Shown: positions 33,467-42,684, counted from the stretch's first letter. The stretch: 45,543 nt of DNA from Candidatus Jordarchaeales archaeon (GCA_038889235.1 JAWAHN010000003.1:8063-53605); one strand, 5' to 3'. Numbers and translations are program-made. Notes: a model not told the origin generated them from the sequence alone.

Positions 33467-34390
33467 GTGCGTGGAGCCGGTTTCAAGGAGTTTTTCGAGC
33501 TGTTCGAGCGTCTTCTCGACGCTGAAAGGTTTAACAGTATAAATTCACCTGTCCACAGGCTTGACCCCCGTGTCAAGATACTTGCTTCCACAGCCATCAT
33601 ACTGTCCGCCATAGCCGTGGACGGCTTCTTCTACCTGATACCGTTAGCGTTCGCAGTCCTGTTTTTGCTGTCCATCTCTAGGCTGCCTAGGGCTGTGTTT
33701 CTCTCCCGCTCACTTCCCTTCACTCTTCTCAGCGCACTGGTCGTTCTACCGGCCCCATTTGTGACCCCCGGGGTTCCCGCTGCAACAATTCACCTCCCCC
33801 TGGTCACCGTCACCCCGACATTTGAGGGGGTTTACAGGGCTGTAACCTTCGTTTTTAGAGTTTGGATCTGCATATCTTCGGCGCTGCTCCTAACTTTCAC
33901 GACGAGATTCCCAGATATCGCCGCAGGGTTAAGGGGGATGGGGTTTCCATCCCTCCTTTCATTAATCCTGCTCCTAACATACAGGTACTCCTTCCTCTTC
34001 GCCGACGAGGCTTTGAAGATGCTTCAAGCAAAGGAGTCTAGGACGCTTAAAAAGGAGGGCTTCTTCGAGAGGGTTAGGTTAGTTGGAAAAATGACCGGCT
34101 GCCTTCTCTTGAGAGCCTACGAGAAGGGTGAAGAAGTTTACTACGCCATGAGCTTGAGAGGCTTCCATGGAGAGCTGGCTCCAACGGTCTCCAAGCTCAA
34201 GCTGAGGGCGTGTGACGTGGCGTTCGCCGTGGCGTTCACCGCGTTTTGCCTCACCGTTGCCCTGCTTGGGTGGGGTGGTCCATCTTTTGTGGCGTTCTGG
34301 CTTCCACTCGCCAAGATAATCGTGGTCAAAGCTTTGCTAAGGTGGGTCGTGTTAATAATACCTTTGTCGGGGGGCTTCGCTGTTGCGTAG
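33467..34390 (+). CDS. cbiQ: CbiQ/NikQ-type ECF transmembrane subunit
   Basis: The 307-residue protein has the T-component pattern: NSINSPVHRLDPRVKILAST at the N-terminus, about six helices, and the coupling region with MLQAKESRTLKKEG and the C-terminal AMSLRGFHGE. SRT stands where the first Ala-Arg-Gly motif is usual. It couples the CbiM/CbiN-like subunits to the ATPase. GTG 33467 has GGAGG 8 nt upstream. The 3' end overlaps the ATPase start by 8 nt. Its separation from CbiMN by a terminator and its own operator suggests independent transcription with common control. Confidence 0.88.
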   Translation: MRGAGFKEFFELFERLLDAERFNSINSPVHRLDPRVKILASTAIILSAIAVDGFFYLIPLAFAVLFLLSISRLPRAVFLSRSLPFTLLSALVVLPAPFVTPGVPAATIHLPLVTVTPTFEGVYRAVTFVFRVWICISSALLLTFTTRFPDIAAGLRGMGFPSLLSLILLLTYRYSFLFADEALKMLQAKESRTLKKEGFFERVRLVGKMTGCLLLRAYEKGEEVYYAMSLRGFHGELAPTVSKLKLRACDVAFAVAFTAFCLTVALLGWGGPSFVAFWLPLAKIIVVKALLRWVVLIIPLSGGFAVA

Positions 34391-35252
34391 TGTGGTTCTC
34401 GAAGCTGACGACGTCTGGTTCACCTACCCTGACGGCACACAGGCGTTGAAAGGAGTAAGCTTCAGGGTGTTTAGTGGGGAAACCGTGGTCCTGCTCGGGC
34501 CTAGTGGGGCTGGTAAGTCAACTCTGCTCCTCCACTTCGCGGGCATACTGTTTCCCACGTCTGGCAGCGTCTACGTTTGCGGCGAAAGGGTTTCGAGAAG
34601 GAACGTCAGAGAGGTGAGGAGACGCGTGGGCTTCGTCTTCCAGAACCCTGAAAGCCAGCTCTTCTGCCCGACCCTCTGGGAGGATGTGGCCTTTGGCCCA
34701 ATTAACATGGGACTTCCGCCGGACGAGGTTGAGAGAAGGGTTAGGATGGCGCTGGAAGCCGTCGGCCTCCTAGACTACGCCCGTAAGCACCCTCACCACC
34801 TGAGTTTCGGGGAGAAGAGGAGAGCTGCCCTCGCCACAGTTCTATCCATGGACCCCGAGATATATCTCTTCGACGAGCCGACAGCAAACCTTGACCCAAA
34901 AAACGCCTCGTATGTCGTCGGCAAGATAGTGCAGCTTTCAGAGGAGGGGAAAACCGTTCTAGTAGCAACACACGACATCAACATGCTTCCACAAGTGGCT
35001 TCGAGAGTCGTCGTTATGAGCGGCGGCAGAGTTGTCTCAGACGGGAAGCCGGAGGAGGTCCTTTCAGACTTCAAGCTCATCGAGGAAGCCGGGTTACAGC
35101 CGCCAGTGGTCACAAGCCTCCTCCATGGCATTCACGAAGAAGGAATACTGAACGTAGATACGCCGTACCCGATCTCCCTGGAGGCTGCGAAGTGGAAGAT
35201 AAGGGAGAGCGTGAAGAAACTGCTGGAGGGTGCACGAAGCCCTGCAAAGTAA
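34383..35252 (+). CDS. cbiO: CbiO/NikO-type ECF ATPase
   Basis: A single ABC ATPase domain with Walker A GPSGAGKST, Q-loop FQNPESQLF, signature LSFGEKRR, Walker B IYLFDEPTANLDP and switch His in ATHDINML, followed by a ~60-residue C-terminal extension typical of CbiO. It works as a homodimer to drive Ni/Co uptake with the subunits encoded upstream. TTG 34383 (GGGGGG upstream) overlaps the CbiQ stop; GTG 34392 is an alternative start. Confidence 0.92.
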   Translation: MRSVVLEADDVWFTYPDGTQALKGVSFRVFSGETVVLLGPSGAGKSTLLLHFAGILFPTSGSVYVCGERVSRRNVREVRRRVGFVFQNPESQLFCPTLWEDVAFGPINMGLPPDEVERRVRMALEAVGLLDYARKHPHHLSFGEKRRAALATVLSMDPEIYLFDEPTANLDPKNASYVVGKIVQLSEEGKTVLVATHDINMLPQVASRVVVMSGGRVVSDGKPEEVLSDFKLIEEAGLQPPVVTSLLHGIHEEGILNVDTPYPISLEAAKWKIRESVKKLLEGARSPAK

Positions 35253-35451
35253 ACTCGAGCTCCCTACGAGGAAGACGTGTCGGCGAAGAGGTCTCCTGCC
35301 TTACCGGTCTCTACGAGCGCCGGTTGGTGGAGAACGCCACCCCCTGTGATGGCTTTTTTGAGCCCTCCACGGCGCCATTTAACCCCTTGCCGTCCTGCAG
35401 GATGCATGATGAGCTACTACACCTCCGTGGCGCTGTCCTCCATGTTTTAGT

Positions 35452-36390
35452 CTACAATAATCTTTTGGGGGTCAGTTTTTGACTTTCCAAGAAGCTTTTC
35501 ACCTGGCTTAGCGTGGGGAGCCCATCTACTGCCCCGTGCGCCGTGCACTTCAAAGCCGCTGTTGCACTCGCTATCATAATCGTCTCGCTTAGGGGGAGAT
35601 GTTTGACGAGCCCGTATATCACGCCAGCGTTCCAAGCGTCCCCGGCTCCGACGGTATCTACTACTCTCACGGGATATGCCTCCATAAACCAGAGAGATGA
35701 CCGGTCGCCTAGCACCGAGCCCCGTTCGCCCATCTTCACACCGACAACCCTCGCCCCCATCCTCCTACACTCCTCAACTATTTCCTCGGGCTCTGTTTCG
35801 CCGAGGAGGAAGCGGTACTCCCCAACCGTAGCTAGAATCACGTCCGACCTTTTTGCCGCTTCAAGTGTAACCTCCCTTGCCTCCTCCTCGCTCTCCCAGG
35901 AGTCTGGCCTGTAGGTTGGGTCGAAGGAGACTATGACCCCCCTTTTTCTGAGCTCTTCAACCATCTTCAAAGCATTCACCCTCAAGGGTTCATGTGACAG
36001 GGGGAGCCCTGTGAAGTGGAAGACCGCCGCCTTGAACGCTACGGCTAGGTCTTCCTCGCCCAGCTCGAGCTCGGTGTCTGCTGAAACCACCCACGGCCTT
36101 CTGTAAAAGAAGAAAACGTTTTCCCCTTTTAGGCGCGATACGAAGGCTAGCGTCGTCCTATGGCTTGTAACCCTCACCCTCTCGACGTTCACACGGTTAG
36201 CTTTTAGGGTGTCTAGCAAGAACTCGCCGAAAGGGTCACACCCGACTGCCGCTATGGCCGCCACGTTAAGGCCTAGACGGGAGCATGCTATAGCGGTATT
36301 CATTGGAGCGCCGCCAAAGCAGACCTTAAACAACCTATCCCCGACTGGGACAAAGTCGGCGATAATTTCCCCGAAACAGACGACGTCCAA
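35452..36390 (-). CDS. PfkB/ribokinase family carbohydrate kinase
   Basis: A 312-residue sugar or nucleoside kinase. The N-terminus DVVCFGEIIADFVP, the glycine motif FGGAPMNTAIACSRLG (substrate lid), SFDPTYRP, VGVKMGERGS, and the catalytic anion-hole motif DTVGAGDAWNAGVIYG near the C-terminus are all in place, with Asp as general base. TTG 36390 gives the family-typical start and has GGGGGT 8 nt upstream; the frame extends six codons further. Fructose, KDG or ribose are typical substrates; the sequence alone does not decide. Confidence 0.9.
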   Translation of the reverse strand: MDVVCFGEIIADFVPVGDRLFKVCFGGAPMNTAIACSRLGLNVAAIAAVGCDPFGEFLLDTLKANRVNVERVRVTSHRTTLAFVSRLKGENVFFFYRRPWVVSADTELELGEEDLAVAFKAAVFHFTGLPLSHEPLRVNALKMVEELRKRGVIVSFDPTYRPDSWESEEEAREVTLEAAKRSDVILATVGEYRFLLGETEPEEIVEECRRMGARVVGVKMGERGSVLGDRSSLWFMEAYPVRVVDTVGAGDAWNAGVIYGLVKHLPLSETIMIASATAALKCTAHGAVDGLPTLSQVKSFLESQKLTPKRLL

Positions 36391-36491
36391 GCGCCATACC
36401 CCCAACAAGACGAAAGATTAGGGAAGACTCCTTAAATTTCTGCACGCAAGCTCCCATTCTCCTCGGAGAACTAGGATCCCTGGAAAACAGA

Positions 36492-36499
36492 TATATAAA
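36492..36499 (+). promoter_or_regulatory. TATA box of the MgtE/SLC41-like gene
   Basis: TATATAAA sits 56 nt before the ATG at 36555; it is the only clear TBP site in the divergent gap with the kinase gene. Confidence 0.55.
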
Positions 36500-36554
36500 G
36501 GATGATTCTAGTGGTGAGTTAAGCTCTCCCCGGGGTGACAAAGATTGGTGGGGG

Positions 36555-37775
36555 ATGACTCTTTTGGGGTCAGAGCTTCTCTCGAGAGCCACGTTCAAGC
36601 GCCTACTCTTACAGGCGCTCTCCTCCCAGACATTCAACTTGTCCGGGGTTACTGCTGGAGTAATAGTGGCGACCCTGTCCGCTTACACCCAGATGAACCC
36701 CTGGATCCTCGTTCTACTCCCCCCCTTACTAACGATAAGAGGGAATATTGGTGGCATCCTATGTGGGAGGCTTAGCACCTCTCTATATACTGGTCTCATA
36801 AAACCGGTGTTTTGGAAAAACACACGCTACTACTACGCGACCATCGCAAGCACTTTTGTCATGAGCTTCTTATTCTCCATCGTGATAGGCGTTTTTTCAT
36901 TCTTTATAGTGAATGCGATGTATGGGGGTAACCTCAGTTTAACGGACACTCTCTCCCTAGCAGTGCTCGTCATGATGACCTGCTCCACAATGGCGCAGCT
37001 CTTCACGCCGATAATAGCGATCTCCTCCTACAGGAGGGGGCTTAACCCCGACATGATACTCTACCCCATCACGTCCACGGCTAACGACATAGCGATAAGC
37101 GCTACATACACGCTTCTCGTGCTCGTCAAACTTTTCTGGAGCGGGGTCTTCGCCGCCCTCTCCTTAATACTGCTGCCATCCTTCATCGCGGCTGCAGCCA
37201 TATTAACGTTGAAGTACTGGAGGGAGGAAGGGTTCAGGGAGACGTTCAAAGAGGGCTTCCCGACAGCCCTTCTCCTCACCTTCATCAGCCAGATAACGGG
37301 CAGCTTCTTATCCCAGCTGGAAGACCAGATAGCGGTGTACCCTCAAATCCTAGCAGTCTACCCCATACTGATAGACGGCGTCGGAGACGTGGGTGTGATC
37401 ATTTCGTCGGCGACAACAGCTAGACTAGCCCTCGGTTACATAGAGCCGCGAATGCGCAGCATTAAAGGTGAGGAGGGAAGAAAAGTCGTGTTCAGCTCCC
37501 TAATAGCAGGTCTCACACTGATATTGAGCGTCACTTTCTTAGCGTCGTCAGTTTACACGCCGTCGCTTACTCAGATCGTGCACTCCTTCTTGATAGTCGC
37601 GTGTGCCGTGCTCCTAGTAACGGTGCCCATAACCGTCGTCTCGTTCGGTATTACAATTCTGACGTTCAAGAGAGGTATAAACCCTGACAACGTGACAATC
37701 CCAATTATAACATCATTTGCAGACTTCTTCATCACGGCTTCACTCTTCACCGCATCCCAGCTCGTCGTATTCTAG
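36555..37775 (+). CDS. SLC41/MgtE-type divalent cation transporter (two membrane domains)
   Basis: The 406-residue membrane protein contains two copies of the MgtE integral domain. Repeat 1 has LLPPLLTIRGNIGGILCGRL and GLNPDMILYPITSTANDIAI; repeat 2 has AVYPILIDGVGDVGVIISSA and GINPDNVTIPIITSFADFFI. The NPD and acidic residues line the Mg2+ path in MgtE. Bacterial MgtE has one membrane domain and a cytosolic N plus CBS sensor; this protein has two membrane domains and no sensor, like eukaryotic SLC41A and its archaeal relatives. ATG 36555 directly follows GGTGGGGG. Mg2+ is the likeliest cargo, with other divalents possible. Confidence 0.85.
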   Translation: MTLLGSELLSRATFKRLLLQALSSQTFNLSGVTAGVIVATLSAYTQMNPWILVLLPPLLTIRGNIGGILCGRLSTSLYTGLIKPVFWKNTRYYYATIASTFVMSFLFSIVIGVFSFFIVNAMYGGNLSLTDTLSLAVLVMMTCSTMAQLFTPIIAISSYRRGLNPDMILYPITSTANDIAISATYTLLVLVKLFWSGVFAALSLILLPSFIAAAAILTLKYWREEGFRETFKEGFPTALLLTFISQITGSFLSQLEDQIAVYPQILAVYPILIDGVGDVGVIISSATTARLALGYIEPRMRSIKGEEGRKVVFSSLIAGLTLILSVTFLASSVYTPSLTQIVHSFLIVACAVLLVTVPITVVSFGITILTFKRGINPDNVTIPIITSFADFFITASLFTASQLVVF

Positions 37776-37954
37776 AAGTGAAAAGAGCTCTCAAACCCTT
37801 TCGAGACCTTAAACGTCTGAACTTCAACACTCACATCTCAGCTCTAGGAGACTCTGCCAGCAGGCAGCCGCCCCAGCAAGGGCCCCTCTTAAAGCGGAAG
37901 CCTTTTCTGAGACGCCACACATTCTTAATTTAAACTGTCTCGGGGTGCACAGGC

Positions 37955-38464
37955 TTGCCGAGAAGAGGAGCCAGATGGGAGCTCGTTGGGATGCTTTTCG
38001 CAATACTGATGATGCTGGGCCTCTTGGTGCCTACGGTTACAATACAGACGACGCTTTTCGGCACCGTGGTTGACATGGATGCGTGGTTTGGCTCGTTAAA
38101 CAGCATAGTGTGTTTAATCGGGGGAATAATATGCATAATAGGAGTCTTCCTTACGTTCGCAACGAAAGGCTACGCGATAAATGAGGGACTAGCGATTTTC
38201 GGGGGCAGCGTAGCATTAACGTCATCGTTCCTCTACTTAGCAGGTAGAGTAGGCGCATCGATAAACTACATGCTTCTCAAAGTCCCCTTCGCATACTATC
38301 TCTACATCTACCAAGGAGAGTGGCACTACGTCCTCCTGTACCGTGACATCCCAATATACTTGGCAACGCTCCAAATCCCCCTAGGACCAATAGTTACGTG
38401 CGTTTCCGCATTCATAGTCATTGTACTATTTCTAGCACTACTAGGTGGATACTGGAGGAGATGA
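37955..38464 (+). CDS. Integral membrane protein with about four helices, unknown function
   Basis: The 169-residue protein has hydrophobic segments ELVGMLFAILMMLGLLVP, SIVCLIGGIICIIGVFLTF, LAIFGGSVALTSSFLYLAG and VTCVSAFIVIVLFLALLGG, with an extracytoplasmic-looking Tyr-rich loop (YYLYIYQGEWHYVLLYRD) before the last helix. I recognise no family. TTG 37955 lies after GGGGTG. It follows the MgtE-like gene by 180 nt in the same direction; no functional link is evident. Confidence 0.6.
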   Translation: MPRRGARWELVGMLFAILMMLGLLVPTVTIQTTLFGTVVDMDAWFGSLNSIVCLIGGIICIIGVFLTFATKGYAINEGLAIFGGSVALTSSFLYLAGRVGASINYMLLKVPFAYYLYIYQGEWHYVLLYRDIPIYLATLQIPLGPIVTCVSAFIVIVLFLALLGGYWRR

Positions 38465-39211
38465 AACAAAGGATGTCTTTCTCCCTCTCAGCCCGGTAAA
38501 CTCGGCAAACCCGTCTTTGAAATGATGGAGCACCAAGACCATACGCAAAACACCCGTTTTTTCTTTCCATTCACTTTTAAAGGGCGAAGGAACGTAGAAA
38601 GATGAAGTAGCTGCACGGGTGTCGCGAAGAAATCGCAGCACATCACCTGGGATATCACCGATTTCTACTGGAATTAGTAGCTTCCTCTGCTCTAGAAGCT
38701 AGTCGGTCATGAAACTTTTAAAGAAAAGGCTAAGAAAAATTGGCAGCTAAAATCAAAAGGCTGAATAAGCCAAGTCTTTTAAAAATCCCGCCTGCAGAAC
38801 AGACACTCTTAGGAGATCGCTGGCCGAATTCATGCCGAGAAGATGCCCGGTCAACCCTCGTTTCGAAGGAGTCGAAAACGTGCTCCAGTTAGATTGACAC
38901 CTACGGAACGGTGTATGAAACCGTAAGCGCCGCTCCCTTACTTTTTGAGGGACATGGTAGTTCTAGATGGCCGACTTAAAGAGCCCTGAAGGTCAAAAAA
39001 AGTTGGCTGAATAGGTGAATCTTATCCTGACAACGGGGGGAACAAAAAATAGTTAGTTTCAAGGATTAATGGTGTGAAAAGCGTCTCATACAACGCTGAA
39101 GGAATACGTTGACAAGGAGGGTAAAGAAACCCTTCGGAGAAGAAATGTAAAAGTGTGAGGAAAGTTAAGAAAGTGTTTTGCTGGTTGTAAATCCTACCCG
39201 AGGTGTGATAA
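38465..39211. other. Gene-poor stretch of about 750 bp with repeated CTTTTAAA elements
   Basis: No intact gene is visible. Three promoter-like CTTTTAAA blocks occur near 38573, 38711 and 38776, each followed by purine-rich sequence. Near 39090-39160 a plus-strand frame reads LKEYVDKEGKETLRRRNVKV and then stops; it has no start and may be a gene remnant. No RNA gene was recognised. Confidence 0.35.
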
Positions 39212-39676
39212 GTGAAGGCGAGAAACGTGCTCGCACTTGCGCTCATCTTCTCGCTATTCCTGTCAACTCTAGCGGTCTTATTCGCTCCGAAAACAATCTG
39301 GCTTACCATACCATACCGCGATGTTGAAACACGCGACCTCACCTTTACAGTAGAAGCAGGAAAGTATTATGACGTCAACTTCTACCTGCCCTCAGGATAC
39401 TCTGTAAACTTTTCATTCAACCTTTCGGGACCAACTTTCATGAGAGTATACCTGATGGACTCGGAGAATTTTAAAAGATATGAGGAAGGAAAAGAAGACT
39501 ATACCTCGATTCTCACCATAGACGCTATTCCAGGTGAAGTATATCAAGGGAATTACACTGCTGCGAGAAGCGACAGGTACCACCTTGTTTTCGAGAATTC
39601 TATTTCTAATGCTAGTGTGAGCTTGGTGATTGACTTGGAGGTGCAGAGATTTCTGTTTGTGCCTTACAGAACTTAG
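39212..39676 (+). CDS. Secreted or membrane-anchored beta-sandwich protein (GOLD-like)
   Basis: An N-terminal hydrophobic segment (VLALALIFSLFLSTLAVLF) is a signal peptide or anchor. The rest looks like a beta-sandwich, with alternating hydrophobic strands and a final YHLVFENSISNASVSLVIDL that recalls the ending of GOLD/emp24-type domains (Y-x-hydrophobic-F-x-N). No catalytic motif is seen. GTG 39212 follows GAGGTGTGATA, a usable ribosome site. It lies between a gene-poor region and a broken HEPN/MNT pair. The GOLD resemblance is by eye and tentative. Confidence 0.5.
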   Translation: MKARNVLALALIFSLFLSTLAVLFAPKTIWLTIPYRDVETRDLTFTVEAGKYYDVNFYLPSGYSVNFSFNLSGPTFMRVYLMDSENFKRYEEGKEDYTSILTIDAIPGEVYQGNYTAARSDRYHLVFENSISNASVSLVIDLEVQRFLFVPYRT

Positions 39677-39708
39677 CTTACATATTTTCCTAGTTGGGAG
39701 GGTTTGGT

Positions 39709-40127
39709 GTGCTGGATGAGGAGGAGTATTCGAGGTGGATTAGGTCTGCTTTGAGTTCTGCTAGGGGTGACTTAGAGAAGGGTGATTACAACTGGGCTTG
39801 TTTTAAGGCTCAGCAGGCGGCTGAGTTTGTTGTCAGGGGGCTATTTCACGGGCTCGGTTTTCCTGCCTATGGACGTAGTGTGTCGAAGTTGTTTGAATGT
39901 CTCCCAGAGAGTTTAAGTGCTGAGTGCCCTATTTGGGAAGCTAGAGTTTTGGACAGGTATTATATTCCAATTAAGATATCCTAACGCTTGGGCGGAGGGG
40001 TTCCAGCCGACTACTATATGAGGGAAGACGCTGAAAAAATGCTATTAATTAATGCCGAAAAATCATTGAGTGGGTGGATGAAAAGTGGAGGTTGTTAAGG
40101 AGAGAAGGCGTGTTAGAGAAGAAGTGA
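39709..40127 (+). pseudogene. HEPN-domain gene with three frameshifts
   Basis: The frame starts normally at GTG 39709 (GGGAGGG 7 nt upstream) with HEPN features: ALSSARGDLEKGDYNWACFKAQQAAEFVVRGL and a conserved ARVLDRYYIP. It then hits an early stop near 39982. Shifting frame restores family-like sequence: after an extra base around 39970, RYPNAWAEG; after a missing G in the GGGG run near 39998, VPADYYMREDAEKML; after a missing A near 40059, IIEWVDEKWRLLRREG, ending at TGA 40127. Three single-base indels in 420 bp indicate decay, or contig base errors. The downstream MNT gene is also shifted. Confidence 0.75.
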
Positions 40128-40475
40128 TCGGAAAGGTCTCGGAGTGGGCGCGCGGCTTGCCCTTCAAGTGTACCGTGGTGCTTATCGGGTCTTACGCGAG
40201 AGGTGACTTCAACCTTTGGAGTGACGTAGACCTCCTCCTTATTTCTGACGAGCTTAAGGGTAAACCCTTAGAGAGAATGAAAAAACATAGACGCGACCTC
40301 AGGGTTCCAAGTTATACCGTTAACTGTTGAGGAATACCGTTGGCAGGAAAGGAAAGGTAATCCTTTAGCCAGTGAGGCGAAAAGGAGTGGTGTCGTGGTA
40401 AGAGATGATGAAAAATATTCGAGTGACGGTGTTTCTCTCACTTTTCGTTTTAAAACCTGCCTGCACATTCTTTGA
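40085..40475 (+). pseudogene. MNT nucleotidyltransferase gene with one frameshift
   Basis: From GTG 40085 the product reads through VVLIGSYARGDFNLWSDVDLLLIS, an intact MNT active site (GS and Asp-x-Asp). An extra A in the A6 run at 40280-40285 then shifts frame, and translation ends at 40330. Removing one A restores the expected C-terminus: GFQVIPLTVEEYRWQERK, NPLASEAKRSGVVV. The gene overlaps the 3' end of the reconstructed HEPN gene by about 40 bp, the usual arrangement. The catalytic core would still be made, but not the C-terminal third. Confidence 0.72.
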
Positions 40476-40477
40476 AT

Positions 40478-40486
40478 GTTATAAAT
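40478..40486 (+). promoter_or_regulatory. TATA box of the AOR gene
   Basis: GTTATAAAT lies 62 nt before the preferred AOR start and places transcription initiation after the upstream ATG at 40503, which supports the later start at 40548. Confidence 0.5.
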
Positions 40487-40547
40487 GTGAAGACAAGCGA
40501 TAATGTTGCCGTGCTTTGTTCATGTGGCGAGTGGGAGTGAGGAGCAA

Positions 40548-42449
40548 ATGAAGTCCGATTTTTACGGCTATGCGGGAAAAGTGCTTTACGTTGACCTTTC
40601 GAGAGGGAAGGTTGTAGTTGAAGCGCTGGATTCAGGTTATGCTGAAGCGTTGATTGGGGGTTTCGGAGTTAACAACATGATAGCCTATGAACATGCTCCC
40701 CCCATGGTTGACCCATTCGCGCCTGAAAGCGTAGTCGTCTTTGGGGCAGGCCCCCTCAATGGCACCATAGCGCCGGGTGCCGGGAAAGTTCACGTGACGG
40801 CGAAGATGCCGCTGACGGGCTTTTATGGGACGTCTGGTGGAGGCGGGGGCTTTGCCGCTCAACTTAAGTTTGCCGGCTACGACCACTTAGTGGTGGCTGG
40901 GAGGGCTAAGAGACCCGTAGTCCTCGTAGTGGAAGATGAAGAGGTAAGTTTTGAGGACGCTAAGGATCTTTGGGGTGGCTTGATTTATAATGTGACGGCG
41001 GAGCTCTGGGAGAGGTATTCTGGTTCAAGCGTCATCGCCATAGGTCCCGCGGGGGAAAACCTTGTGAAGTTTTCCATCGCGTTAGTGGACAACGTGGCTT
41101 CACTTGGCAGGGGAGGGCTGGGAGCTGTTCTTGGATCCAAGAACCTTAAAGCGATTGTCGTGAAAGGTAGCGGGGGAGTTAAGATCGCGGACGCTGAAAG
41201 GTTCTTCAACGCGGTTGAAGCGCTCCATAGGCGGATAAAGGAATACCCGTTTAGGTCTCTCGTGGCAGAGTACGGTATGATGGCGGGTTGGCTGGCTTGG
41301 GCCGAAATGTTCCAGGTTTCAAGGGAGGAAGCTGAAGCATACTTCAACCAGGAAGTGTTCTCCGGGAAAGTTAAGGTTGCGAGCATAGCGTGCCCCTCAT
41401 GTCCTCTCTCCGACAAGTTCCTTTTCAGAATGCCGGAGGAAAATGTCTACGTTTGGGCTACAGACTACCTTACACCCCTCATGGTTTTCGGCTACCTTTT
41501 TCAGATAAAAGACTACAGGAAAGTGCTCAAGTTGACGGCTGCAGTCAACCAGTACGGCATAGATATGCTTTCACTTTCAAGCATAGTGAGGTTCTTACTG
41601 GCCGCGTACGGTGAGGGGTTAGTGACGCGGGAAGACCTTGGAGGGCTAGTTCCCAAGGCGGATGCCGAAACAGTCCTCGCGGTGGTAAACCTAATGGTTC
41701 AGAGGAAGGGCATAGGCAGCTTGCTCGCTGAAGGGTGGCGTGCAGTACTCAAAAAGTTTGGCGACTTCGCCGAGAGACACGTTGCACTAGTCAAGGGTTT
41801 AGATGTGCTTTACGACCCTCGTAGGACGTACTTTGGCTCACTGGAGTTCGAGCAGCTCGTCTGTCCGCGCGGGCCGACGTCTAACTCCGGTGGATCACCA
41901 ACATATGTGCCCGGCAAAAGCATTGAAGACTTCAGGAAGCACTGTGATAGGATATGTGTTTCCAGTGAAGCCATCGAAAGGATACTGGAAGGGGGAGAGT
42001 TGAACATCGGTAGGCTCGTGAGGCACTTTGAGGACTGGTATTCTGTCCTCAGCTCTCTCGGAATCTGTAATAGGGCTTACGTCAACAGGTTTTACAGCAT
42101 GAAGATTTGCGCTGAGCTTTACTCTTCAGCCACCGGGATAGAAAAGACGCCTCAGGAGCTTAAGCTTGCGGGGGAGAGGGCGTGGAATGTTCAAAAGATG
42201 CTTAACGTAAGGGAAGGGCACACCAAGCATCACGACCTGCCTCCACGCCAATGGTTCCAGCCCCTTGTAGAAAGGGGGAGGAGGTATGTCGTGACAGACT
42301 ACTTCAGGAGGCGTGAGCTAACCGAGAATGACTTAGAGAAGGCGCTGAGAGACTATTATGAGGAAAGAGGGTGGAATCCCGAAACAGGCACACCTACTGA
42401 AGAAAAACTTCGACAGCTTGGATTAATGGAGAACCGTCGGTCTAGATAA
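40548..42449 (+). CDS. aor: Aldehyde:ferredoxin oxidoreductase family tungsten/molybdenum enzyme
   Basis: The 633-residue protein follows the AOR layout. The N-terminal domain binds the bis-pterin cofactor: GGFGVNNMIAYEH, FGAGPLNGTIAPGAGKVHVT, TSGGGGGFAAQLKFAGYD and GRGGLGAVLGSKNLKAIVVK are diagnostic. The [4Fe-4S] motif is CxxCxxxC plus a distant Cys; here it reads C282-PS-C285-PLS-D289, with Asp for the third Cys, and the fourth is C507 in LGICNR. It oxidises aldehydes to acids with ferredoxin as acceptor, which would feed or reverse the acyl-CoA synthetases seen in the window; this link is inference. ATG 40548 has GAGGAG 5 nt upstream. Subfamily and substrate are unknown. Confidence 0.92.
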   Translation: MKSDFYGYAGKVLYVDLSRGKVVVEALDSGYAEALIGGFGVNNMIAYEHAPPMVDPFAPESVVVFGAGPLNGTIAPGAGKVHVTAKMPLTGFYGTSGGGGGFAAQLKFAGYDHLVVAGRAKRPVVLVVEDEEVSFEDAKDLWGGLIYNVTAELWERYSGSSVIAIGPAGENLVKFSIALVDNVASLGRGGLGAVLGSKNLKAIVVKGSGGVKIADAERFFNAVEALHRRIKEYPFRSLVAEYGMMAGWLAWAEMFQVSREEAEAYFNQEVFSGKVKVASIACPSCPLSDKFLFRMPEENVYVWATDYLTPLMVFGYLFQIKDYRKVLKLTAAVNQYGIDMLSLSSIVRFLLAAYGEGLVTREDLGGLVPKADAETVLAVVNLMVQRKGIGSLLAEGWRAVLKKFGDFAERHVALVKGLDVLYDPRRTYFGSLEFEQLVCPRGPTSNSGGSPTYVPGKSIEDFRKHCDRICVSSEAIERILEGGELNIGRLVRHFEDWYSVLSSLGICNRAYVNRFYSMKICAELYSSATGIEKTPQELKLAGERAWNVQKMLNVREGHTKHHDLPPRQWFQPLVERGRRYVVTDYFRRRELTENDLEKALRDYYEERGWNPETGTPTEEKLRQLGLMENRRSR

Positions 42450-42684
42450 AAGGTACGCGTGCTTCAAGCTAGTAAACCAGGCTAGCCGGCTTCGACCCCC
42501 CTTTTAACCACACTTAGGTCTTTCCAGGTTTTTCGAAGCTCTCGGCCGCGAAAAAACCGCGTTTCACCTTCCACTCAACACTTCTTCGCTCTAAGCCAAC
42601 TTCCAGTGCTCTCTCGTTAAAGAAGCTAGAGGTTAAAAGGGTCCCACAAATACTTGAGGCTATTGGATGGCTGGGTGATGGCCC

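Noticed and set aside
7739-40475. A defence island spanning the two HEPN/MNT pairs
   Set aside because: They are over 30 kb apart with metabolic and transport genes between, one pair is broken, and no other defence genes were recognised.
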